Assembly: GCA_903864555.1 (NCBI GenBank) | Contig: CAIPGJ010000069.1 | Location: forward strand, 1 to 7,002 | Origin: an uncultured Pseudomonadota bacterium | GTDB taxonomy: Bacteria > Pseudomonadota > Gammaproteobacteria > Burkholderiales > SG8-39 | Direction of reading: 5' to 3' | Length of the DNA stretch: 7,002 bases | Shown here: positions 1 through 5,614 of the stretch, piece by piece | Position numbering within the stretch: the stretch's first letter is position 1 | How the letters are laid out: each line of letters opens with the position of its first letter | The notes under the pieces: generated by a model | The model's input: the letters and a program-made list of their open reading frames with translations, nothing else | Database searches by the model: none | What the model was told of the DNA's origin: nothing | Translations under genes and position numbers: made by a program

Positions 1-184
1 CAAGTTTGTCCAGGTAGAGCCGCGCCTCGGGTTCGGTGCTGCCGCCGGGGACAAACGGGATGATGACCGTGACTGGCCGGGAGGGATAGCTGGCGGCCGG
101 CTCCGGGGTCTGTGCTGCAGACCCGAGGGGGATGGACATCAGGGCGGCGGCGGCACTGGCCGACAACAGGCGATGGAGATGCAT
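1..184 (-). CDS. Bug-family (TctC-like) periplasmic solute receptor, N-terminal part
   Basis: Only the first 61 codons are in the window; the gene continues off the left edge. The product starts MHLHRLLSASAAAALM, a basic n-region followed by a hydrophobic stretch, with a plausible signal-peptidase site after Ser-Ala-Ala (residues 22-24), so export to the periplasm is expected. The mature part opens with YPSRPVTVIIPFVPGGST (residues 33-50) and then an ARLYLDKL segment. This is the typical N-terminus of extracytoplasmic receptors of tripartite tricarboxylate transporters, which bind small carboxylates and are very abundant in Burkholderiales. The usual Asp after GGST is Glu here (residue 51). 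The start is supported by a good ribosome-binding site just upstream. The ligand cannot be told from this fragment, and many such receptors are orphans without TctA/TctB next to them. Confidence 0.85.
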   Translation of the reverse strand, partial: MHLHRLLSASAAAALMSIPLGSAAQTPEPAASYPSRPVTVIIPFVPGGSTEPEARLYLDKL

Positions 185-188
185 GGTT

Positions 189-194
189 TCCTCC
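189..194 (-). promoter_or_regulatory. Shine-Dalgarno site of the Bug receptor gene
   Basis: On the minus strand GGAGGA lies 4 nt before the ATG at 184. It is the clearest ribosome-binding site on the minus strand in this window and fixes the start of the receptor gene. Confidence 0.75.
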
Positions 195-364
195 GGTGGA
201 TCAGGGCACTCATGGATGGACCAGCCCTCTGCGGGGCTGTGGGCCGGCCATGATCAGCGACGCTGGTGAGTCATGCGGGTCCGGCTGCCGGCAAGATTAC
301 CCGCTTTCTCCCTGCTGCAGGAATGTCCCCTTGGGCCCGACACCCGATGCCTGGTTCCCGGGGC

Positions 365-1549
365 TCAGTGCCCTTGCTTGAGCATGCCGAGGATGGCCTC
401 GGCGCGGTGCCGCCAGGTCTGGGTGGCCAGTGTGATGTCGCGTGAGCGCGCGGCAAGTTCCGTCAGCCGCGCCGGCGCCGCCAGCAGTTCGCCGATGGCT
501 GCGGCAAGCGCCTGCGGCTCGCGTGTGGAGTAGAACTGCAGGCCGTCCTCCGGCCCGTAGGCGGTGGCCAGATAGCCGCGCGCATTGGTGAAGCACAGCG
601 CACCGTTGACCATGTAGTTGAACACGCGGTCGTTGGCGCCCTGGGGATAGGTGGAGGCATCCAGGCAGATCTGCGTCCGGGCCGTGAGGTCGAGCAGGCT
701 GTCGTAGCTCATGAAGGGGTGCAGCGTGACATGATCGGGGAGGTTCTCCTCCGCCCAGCCGTTGCCCACCACATGCAGGGGCACCCCGGCTGCCGCCGCC
801 GCATGCACCGCGGCCTGCCGGATGCAGGTGCGACGGTAGTACTCCACCGGCCGCAGCACCTCCAGCGCCAGTGGCGCATCGAGCACCCGCCCCTGTGCCG
901 AGGCCACGCGCGCCAGCACTGCATCCAGCGGCAGGTCGGGTTCGGCCAGGGCGAGATCGGCAGTGTCGTCGAACAGCGGCGCATCGGCTGCGTCACGCCA
1001 CAGCCGGGTGAGGGCGTCGCGATGCAGGTTGCCGACATAGAGCAGGGGGATGTCACGGACCGTACCCGGCCGCGCATGGTCGCTGGATGGCCCGATGCCC
1101 GGTGGCGCGAACACGCTGCCACCCAGCTTGAGCGCTGGATACACCAGGCCGATCTGCGCGATGTTGGAGCGGTCCCCGACGCTGGCGTACAGGCGTGATG
1201 ACTGTACCGCCGGCAATGGCTGGAACCACGGGTGGTCGAACAAGAGCCCCACGTAGTCGGCTTCGATGGAGTCGAACACCGGTTCACCCGCGCTGGAACC
1301 GTCCCAGACCCGGCCCTGTGACAGGCAATGCGCCCAGCAGCACAGGTCGAAGACCGCGTCGGCGGGCCGTTCCATGAGCAGCTTGTACAGCGCCTGCTGT
1401 TCGGCGGGGCTGGAGGAGACGATGTCCTCGTGCTCGAAGATCAGCGCCTCATGGCCGAGTTCGCGCAGGCCGTGGACCAGCCCCGCATGGAAGTCGGTAT
1501 AGAAGGACGCGTAGGTGGCGGCCTTGTTGAAGGGGATGAGGATGCGCAT
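365..1549 (-). CDS. CgeB-like glycosyltransferase (GT-B fold)
   Basis: The product is 394 aa with no signal peptide or membrane segment, so it is probably cytosolic or peripheral. It begins MRILIPFNK with an N-terminal Rossmann-like half (YTDFHAGLVHGLRELGHEALIFEHED, residues about 17-42). A short YVGNLHRDAL strand-turn (171-180) resembles the FVG-x motif that opens the second domain of CgeB-type enzymes. The C-terminal half has a GANDRVFNYMVNGALCFTN block (304-322), equivalent to the R-x-FE-x-x-x-x-GG-x donor-site helix of GT-B transferases, and ends with WRHRAEAILGML (379-390), the usual closing helix. The likely role is transfer of a sugar to a surface polymer, protein or small metabolite; donor and acceptor are unknown. 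No other glycan genes are visible beside it. The ATG at 1549 lacks a clear Shine-Dalgarno site, but the start MRILIPF fits the first beta strand of the fold. The family call is fairly safe and the substrate is open. Confidence 0.75.
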   Translation of the reverse strand: MRILIPFNKAATYASFYTDFHAGLVHGLRELGHEALIFEHEDIVSSSPAEQQALYKLLMERPADAVFDLCCWAHCLSQGRVWDGSSAGEPVFDSIEADYVGLLFDHPWFQPLPAVQSSRLYASVGDRSNIAQIGLVYPALKLGGSVFAPPGIGPSSDHARPGTVRDIPLLYVGNLHRDALTRLWRDAADAPLFDDTADLALAEPDLPLDAVLARVASAQGRVLDAPLALEVLRPVEYYRRTCIRQAAVHAAAAAGVPLHVVGNGWAEENLPDHVTLHPFMSYDSLLDLTARTQICLDASTYPQGANDRVFNYMVNGALCFTNARGYLATAYGPEDGLQFYSTREPQALAAAIGELLAAPARLTELAARSRDITLATQTWRHRAEAILGMLKQGH

Positions 1550-1599
1550 GAAGGGAGTGGCAGGCGAGCCCGGATTCTAGACGGGGTCCGGGCCAAGGC

Positions 1600-1622
1600 C
1601 CGTACCTCGGGTTCAGGTACGG
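1600..1622. repeat. 8-bp perfect inverted repeat between MFS and glycosyltransferase genes
   Basis: The arms CCGTACCT (1600-1607) and AGGTACGG (1615-1622) are perfectly complementary around a 7-nt loop. The repeat sits in the 125-bp gap after the stop of the MFS gene and before the glycosyltransferase start. There is no T-tract on the downstream (left) side, so it is not a classical intrinsic terminator. It could be an attenuating or RNA-stabilising hairpin, or an operator for the glycosyltransferase gene. Confidence 0.5.
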
Positions 1623-1674
1623 CCCGGGCGCAACACCCGAACGCCATGCCCGGGGCGCCGCAGGCCGGGGCCGC

Positions 1675-2910
1675 CTATTGGTGACCGGGGGCGTCCAGCG
1701 TCTTCATTCTCCGCAGTTGCGGGAACAGTTTGGCCTGTAGTGCGACGATGGCCAGGATGGCAAAGCCGCCGATGACCACGGCGTTTACCGCACCGGTCCA
1801 GGCGGCCATGCCGCCGGCGCGGAAGGCACCCAATTCGTTGGAGGAACTGATGAACACACTGTTGACGGCAGACACGCGGCCACGCAGTTCATCCGGGGTA
1901 TGCAGTTGCACCATGGTCAGGCGGATCACCACGCTGATGTTGTCCAGATAACCGACGGCAAACAGCGCCACCAGCGACAGCCAGAAGTGGGTGGACCAGC
2001 CGAACACGACGGTGGCCACGCCGAAGCCTGCCACCGACAGGAACAGTGAGCGCCCGGCGTGCTTGGGGGCTGGCAGGTGGCCCATGATGAAGGCGCAGGC
2101 CACGGCGCCGATGGCCGGTGCGGCATTCAGCCAGCCCAGGCCGGTGGGGCCGACATGCAGGATGTCCTTGGCGTAGATCGGCAGCAGCGCCACCGCGCCG
2201 CCGAACAGCACCGCCACCAGGTCGAGCAGGATGGCGCCGAAGATGACCTTGGAATGCCACACGTGCACCAGGCCTGCGAGCAGATGCTGCAGGTTGAGCT
2301 TGGTGCCGCTGGTATCGGCGCCCTTGCGCAGGCTGATGCGGGCCACGCTGAGGAAGCCGACGATGTTGCTGATGAACACCAGCATGTAGACCGCGGTGGC
2401 ACCTTCGGTGAGGGAGATGATCAGCCCGGCCAGCGCCGGGCCGCCGATGAAGGCGATGTTGCCGGCGCCGGTGGACCAGGTCACGGCATTGCCCAGGTGG
2501 GCGGCCGGCACCACGCTGGAGACGAAGGCAAAACGCGCTGGCCTTGCCAGCGTCTGGGCGGCGCCGTTGGCGGCGACGGCGAGATAGATCCAGAACTCCG
2601 ACACGCCCAGGTGGGAGGCCAGCGCCATCGCAAGCGAGGCCACCCCGGCCAGGGCAAAACTCACCATCATGATGCTGCGCCGGCTGTAGCGGTCGGCCAG
2701 TTGCCCGGCTGGCAGGAACAGCAGCAGCACCGGCACGAACATGGCCACGCCCACCCAGCCCAGCGCCATGGCCGAGCCGGTGCGCTCATAGATGTCCCAG
2801 CCCACCGCCACCTGCAGCGTCTTGTGGCTCATGGAAAAGAGGAACAATGCGCCCAGCAGGTAGCGGTAATCCGAGAAGCGCAGGGCGGCGTAAGGGTCGT
2901 GCTTGGTCAT
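1675..2910 (-). CDS. MFS exporter, EntS/MFS_3-type, copy 1
   Basis: The product is a 411-aa polytopic membrane protein with about 12 hydrophobic segments. It carries the MFS motif A between segments 2 and 3 as GQLADRYSRR (residues 69-78), and an early YERTGSA motif (41-47) typical of the PF05977 (MFS_3) group that includes the enterobactin exporter EntS. The centre holds DLVAVLFGGAVALLPIYAKD (230-249) and VGPTGLGW (253-260). The second-half loop holds HTPDELRGRVSAVNS (337-351) and SSNELGAF (356-363). All these blocks also occur in the neighbouring gene at 3110-4357, so the two are paralogues. The expected role is proton-coupled efflux of a small molecule across the inner membrane; the substrate is not indicated. 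The ATG at 2910 matches the paralogue's start, although no strong Shine-Dalgarno site is seen. The gene lies 199 bp after its paralogue and may have its own promoter there. Confidence 0.88.
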   Translation of the reverse strand: MTKHDPYAALRFSDYRYLLGALFLFSMSHKTLQVAVGWDIYERTGSAMALGWVGVAMFVPVLLLFLPAGQLADRYSRRSIMMVSFALAGVASLAMALASHLGVSEFWIYLAVAANGAAQTLARPARFAFVSSVVPAAHLGNAVTWSTGAGNIAFIGGPALAGLIISLTEGATAVYMLVFISNIVGFLSVARISLRKGADTSGTKLNLQHLLAGLVHVWHSKVIFGAILLDLVAVLFGGAVALLPIYAKDILHVGPTGLGWLNAAPAIGAVACAFIMGHLPAPKHAGRSLFLSVAGFGVATVVFGWSTHFWLSLVALFAVGYLDNISVVIRLTMVQLHTPDELRGRVSAVNSVFISSSNELGAFRAGGMAAWTGAVNAVVIGGFAILAIVALQAKLFPQLRRMKTLDAPGHQ

Positions 2911-3021
2911 GACGGTGTCTTGTTATCCAGTTTTGGGGGCAGGTGCGCTTCTGTTGGTTCACCGCTGGGCGATGACGCTGATACCGGCGGCGGGTGGCGC
3001 GATCCTGAGGAGCCGGCCTGC

Positions 3022-3027
3022 AGTATA
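3022..3027 (-). promoter_or_regulatory. Candidate -10 element for MFS copy 1
   Basis: On the minus strand the hexamer TATACT differs from TATAAT at one position and lies in the 199-bp gap upstream of the gene starting at 2910. No good -35 hexamer is found at 16-18 bp, so an activator or a chance match is possible. If real, the leader would be roughly 105 nt. Confidence 0.3.
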
Positions 3028-3109
3028 GGGGTTCGCCGGGAAAACGCCGGTTTCAGGGTGGTCCTGCCCGGGGGAAGGGTAGGCTGCAGGGCGACCGGGC
3101 ACAGCGTGA

Positions 3110-4357
3110 TCATGGTTTCGCCGCGGGTCCTGGGCCGGGGCCGGTAAGCGAGGTGAGTCGGCGCAATTCGGGGAAGCGCCACCCCACCAGTCCTGCCGCC
3201 AGCATGGTGATGACGCCGCCCGAGGCCACGGCGAACACCGGTCCGGCCAGGGCCGCCACGGTGCCGCATTCGAAGGCTCCGAGTTCGTTGGAGGATGCGG
3301 CAAACAGGCTGTTCACCGAGGAGGCGCGCCCGCGCAGGTGGTCGGGCGTATGTGACTGCATCAGGGTCTGGCGTGTCACCTGGTTGATGTTGTTCATCAT
3401 GCCGATCATGAACAGGGCGGCCAGCGACAGCGGGAACCAGGTGGAGTAGGCGAACACCACGGTGGCTGCGCCATACACGGCCATGGCCATCAGGAAACGC
3501 TGCCCCCCCTGGTGGCTGGTGGGGCGGTGGCCCAGGGTGATGCCCATGCACAGCGAGCCGATGGCCGGGGCGGCGGTCATCCAGCCCAATCCGCCCGGCC
3601 CTACCTCGAGGATGTCCTTGGCGTACACCGGCAGCAACGCGGTGGCGCCGCCAAACAGTGCCGAGGCCAGGTCGAGCAGCAGGCTGCCCAGCACGATGCG
3701 GGTGCGGAACACATGCTTCACACCGGCCAGCAGGTCGCCCAAACGTGGTCCTGCCTGGGCTTGCGGGCGTTCGCGTGTGGTGATGCGCATGGCCAGCAGC
3801 AGCGCGCAGACGAAGAGTGCCGCGTTGGCGCCAAAGTTGATGGCGGCACTGCCGGAGAAGGCGATGATCAGTCCCGACAGCACCGGTCCGCAGAAGGTCG
3901 CCGCCTGGAAGCTGCCCATGGCCCAGGACAATGCCTGGGGCAGCATCTCCAGCGGGACGAGGCCCGGCATCAGTGCCGCGCGTGCCGGCCGTTGCAATGA
4001 TTGCGCCGTGCCATTGATGAAGCAGGCGAGGTAGATCCAGCCCAGGGACGCTTCCTGCAACACCGTGCCGAACATCAGCAGCGAGGCGCAAGCCGCCACG
4101 GCGAAGCTGGCCACCAGCAACGAGCGCCGTTCATGGCGGTCCACCAGCTGGCCTGCAGGCAGGAAGAACAGCAGTGCCGGTGCGAACTGCGCGAGCCCCA
4201 CCCAGCCGATGGCCAGTGCCGAGCCGGTGCGCTCGTAGACATACCAGCCCACTGCAACGATCTGCATCTTGCTGGCAAAGCCTGACAGCGCCCATGCCCC
4301 CAGCAGTCGCCGGAAGTCGGGGCGACGGAAGGGGGCGTAGGGGTCGTGAAGGGTCAC
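3110..4357 (-). CDS. MFS exporter, EntS/MFS_3-type, copy 2
   Basis: With a GTG start at 4357 the product is 415 aa. The frame stays open upstream to an ATG at 4678, but that extension is basic, low-complexity and runs into the divergent VOC gene. Alignment with the paralogue at 1675-2910 begins exactly here (VTLHDPYAPF against MTKHDPYAAL), so GTG is preferred. No convincing Shine-Dalgarno site is visible. Features are about 12 hydrophobic segments, motif A as GQLVDRHERR (69-78), YERTGSA (41-47), the central DLASALFGGATALLPVYAKD (229-248), and HTPDHLRGRASSVNS (336-350) followed by SSNELGAF (355-362). In a central block of 40 positions, 29 are identical to the paralogue by hand count. The C-terminus has a short Pro-Gly-rich tail (GPGPGPAAKP). 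The likely role is drug, siderophore or metabolite efflux at the inner membrane; the substrate is unknown. It is the first gene left of the divergent promoter region. Confidence 0.87.
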   Translation of the reverse strand: MTLHDPYAPFRRPDFRRLLGAWALSGFASKMQIVAVGWYVYERTGSALAIGWVGLAQFAPALLFFLPAGQLVDRHERRSLLVASFAVAACASLLMFGTVLQEASLGWIYLACFINGTAQSLQRPARAALMPGLVPLEMLPQALSWAMGSFQAATFCGPVLSGLIIAFSGSAAINFGANAALFVCALLLAMRITTRERPQAQAGPRLGDLLAGVKHVFRTRIVLGSLLLDLASALFGGATALLPVYAKDILEVGPGGLGWMTAAPAIGSLCMGITLGHRPTSHQGGQRFLMAMAVYGAATVVFAYSTWFPLSLAALFMIGMMNNINQVTRQTLMQSHTPDHLRGRASSVNSLFAASSNELGAFECGTVAALAGPVFAVASGGVITMLAAGLVGWRFPELRRLTSLTGPGPGPAAKP

Positions 4358-4479
4358 TGGTGGTCTGGCCGTGGAAGAGGTGGGGAGACAACGCCTGCGG
4401 GGAGTGCAGATCGGGAACACGGATCGGAACGGTCCTTGTGGCCGTGCCCCTGTCCTGCCGGTGTGCCGCATGCCGCGCC

Positions 4480-4505
4480 ATTTTAAGGCTGCAAGCTTTG
4501 CGGCC
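4480..4505 (-). promoter_or_regulatory. Candidate -10 with adjacent dyad, upstream of the MFS pair
   Basis: In the 272-bp divergent region (4358-4629) the minus strand reads TAAAAT at 4485-4480. Starting 1 bp further upstream is an imperfect palindrome (4487-4505): arms GGCTGCAA and TTGCGGCC around a 3-bp centre, matching at 7 of 8 positions. A dyad placed against a -10 box suits a repressor operator or an activator site. No -35 match is seen and no regulator gene is in the window, so this is a suggestion only. The rest of 4358-4560 shows nothing else I can name. Confidence 0.3.
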
Positions 4506-4593
4506 CGGCGCGTGTCGGGTCTGCAGTGGATCGGTCGAGCAGGGCGGGGCAGTTCAGCATGGGCGCTCCGCCGCTTCAGCGGTGCGCGCAGCG

Positions 4594-4599
4594 TAGAAT
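4594..4599 (+). promoter_or_regulatory. Candidate -10 of the VOC-ogt-xerD cluster
   Basis: TAGAAT, one mismatch from TATAAT, lies 30 bp before the ATG at 4630 and is followed by a pyrimidine-rich leader (TCTTTTTCCTCTCTTTG). A small palindrome, CCGCTTCAGCGG at 4571-4582, occupies the -35 region, where no TTGACA-like hexamer is found. It could be an operator or chance in GC-rich DNA. A weak GGCGGA ribosome-binding site precedes the ATG. Confidence 0.4.
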
Positions 4600-4629
4600 C
4601 TTTTTCCTCTCTTTGTCGTTGGCGGAACC

Positions 4630-5052
4630 ATGCGTCCTTTTCATCTGGCTTTTCCCGTCGACGATCTGGCGAAGGCACGTGCCTTCTACGGCACGCTGCT
4701 GGCTTGCCCCGAGGGGCGCTCCAGCGACGAATGGGTGGACTTCGATCTCTATGGGCACCAGATCGTGGCGCACCTGTCGCCCGATGAGGCGGCGGCCAAC
4801 CTGCGCGCCGCCACCAATGCGGTGGACGGCGATGCGGTGCCGGTGCGCCATTTCGGCGTGGTGCTGCCCATGGATGAATGGCAGGCGCTGTCGCAGCGGC
4901 TGGCTGCCGCCGGGGTGAAGTTCGTCATCGAGCCGCACATCCGCTTCCAGGGTGAAGTGGGCGAGCAGGCCACCATGTTCTTCCTCGATCCGTGCGGCAA
5001 TGCGCTGGAGTTCAAGGCCTTTGCCGACATCGGCCGGCTGTTTGCAAAGTAG
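4630..5052 (+). CDS. VOC-superfamily protein (glyoxalase/dioxygenase fold)
   Basis: The product is 140 aa, one pair of beta-alpha-beta-beta-beta modules, which is the standard size for a single-chain VOC protein. Module 1 starts with [18 protein letters not shown] (residues 4-21), followed by [19 protein letters not shown] (28-46). Module 2 starts at VRHFGVVL (72-79) and ends [15 protein letters not shown] (117-131). By position in the fold, the likely metal ligands are His5, His74 and Glu127, a 2-His-1-carboxylate set as in extradiol-dioxygenase-like members; whether a fourth ligand exists as in glyoxalase I is unclear. The protein is soluble and cytosolic. The substrate is unknown: a glyoxalase, dioxygenase or antibiotic-binding role are all possible within this superfamily. 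It is the first gene of a tight cluster, with ogt starting 4 bp after its stop. Family assignment is firm, function is not. Confidence 0.85.
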   Translation: MRPFHLAFPVDDLAKARAFYGTLLACPEGRSSDEWVDFDLYGHQIVAHLSPDEAAANLRAATNAVDGDAVPVRHFGVVLPMDEWQALSQRLAAAGVKFVIEPHIRFQGEVGEQATMFFLDPCGNALEFKAFADIGRLFAK

Positions 5053-5056
5053 CGGC

Positions 5057-5614
5057 ATGTCCACACCCCGGCGCGCGGCACAGTCTGGGGACAGGGCACA
5101 GGCATTTGCCGCCATCCAGCCCATGCCCTGGGGCGGCATGGGCGTGCGGATCAGCTCTGATGCGATCTCCGAACTGGTATTTCTTCCTGAGGCGGGGTCG
5201 GGCGGACCGGATGCAATCCATCCCCTGGCGCGCGAGGCCTGCCGTCAGATCCTTGCCTACCAGCGCGATGCCGGTTTCCGTTTCGACCTGCCGCTGCTGT
5301 TGGGCGGCACCGAATTCCAGCGGCGTGTCTGGCAGGCCATTGCGGCGGTGCCGCGCGGACGGACCCGCCGCTACGGCGAGATGGCGCGCGAGCTCGGCTC
5401 CTCGGCACGTGCCGTGGGCCAGGCCTGTGGCGCCAATGCGCTGCCGCTGGTGATCCCCTGTCATCGTGTGGTGGCGGCCGGCGGCATCGGCGGCTTTGCC
5501 CATCATCGCGACGGTTACCTGCTGCAAGCCAAGCGCTGGTTGCTGGCGCATGAGCGGCAGGACCTGCTGCAGTCGGTGCCGCCTGAGCCGGCCGGAGCTT
5601 CGCCGCATGGGTGA
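5057..5614 (+). CDS. ogt: Methylated-DNA--protein-cysteine S-methyltransferase (O6-alkylguanine repair)
   Basis: A suicide DNA-repair protein that transfers the alkyl group from O6-alkylguanine (and O4-alkylthymine) to its own cysteine. The product is 185 aa from the ATG at 5057. A longer open frame reaches back to 4952 inside the VOC gene, but the ATG 4 bp after the VOC stop is more natural. Visible elements are the GTEFQRRVWQAIAAVPRGRT core (residues 84-103), RRYGEMA with the base-flipping Tyr106, the arginine finger Arg118 in ARAVGQACG, the Asn hinge at Asn127, the catalytic motif PCHRVV with Cys135 and His136 (134-139), and Glu166 in LLAHE, which completes the Cys-His-Glu relay. Two departures from E. 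coli Ogt and human MGMT stand out: the hinge reads Asn-Ala instead of Asn-Pro, and the loop after the catalytic motif is about 4 residues longer. The last 8 bases overlap xerD, suggesting translational coupling. The choice between ogt and a generic MGMT name is by domain layout: no Ada regulatory domain is present. Confidence 0.93.
   Translation: MSTPRRAAQSGDRAQAFAAIQPMPWGGMGVRISSDAISELVFLPEAGSGGPDAIHPLAREACRQILAYQRDAGFRFDLPLLLGGTEFQRRVWQAIAAVPRGRTRRYGEMARELGSSARAVGQACGANALPLVIPCHRVVAAGGIGGFAHHRDGYLLQAKRWLLAHERQDLLQSVPPEPAGASPHG
5594..5597 (+). promoter_or_regulatory. Shine-Dalgarno site of xerD inside ogt
   Basis: GGAG lies within the last codons of ogt, 9 nt before the ATG at 5607. It supports that start over the upstream in-frame ATG at 5466, which would lie deep inside ogt. 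Confidence 0.65.

Noticed and set aside
222..239. CAGCCC/GGGCTG 6-bp hairpin in the gap before the Bug gene
   Set aside because: Short stem with no T-tract on the downstream side, over 120 bp from the glycosyltransferase stop. Expected by chance in such GC-rich DNA.
2059..3147. 362-codon plus-strand open frame across MFS copy 1
   Set aside because: Low-complexity His/Gly/Gln-rich translation antisense to a clear transporter; a shadow of GC-rich coding DNA.
2907..4091. 394-codon minus-strand open frame in another frame of MFS copy 2
   Set aside because: Overlaps the real transporter on the same strand. Its translation is Arg/Gly/Pro/His-rich, without membrane segments or motifs.
4358..4678. 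107-codon N-terminal extension of MFS copy 2 up to an ATG at 4678
   Set aside because: The extension is basic and low-complexity, overlaps the start of the VOC gene, and has no counterpart in the paralogue, whose homology begins exactly at the GTG at 4357.
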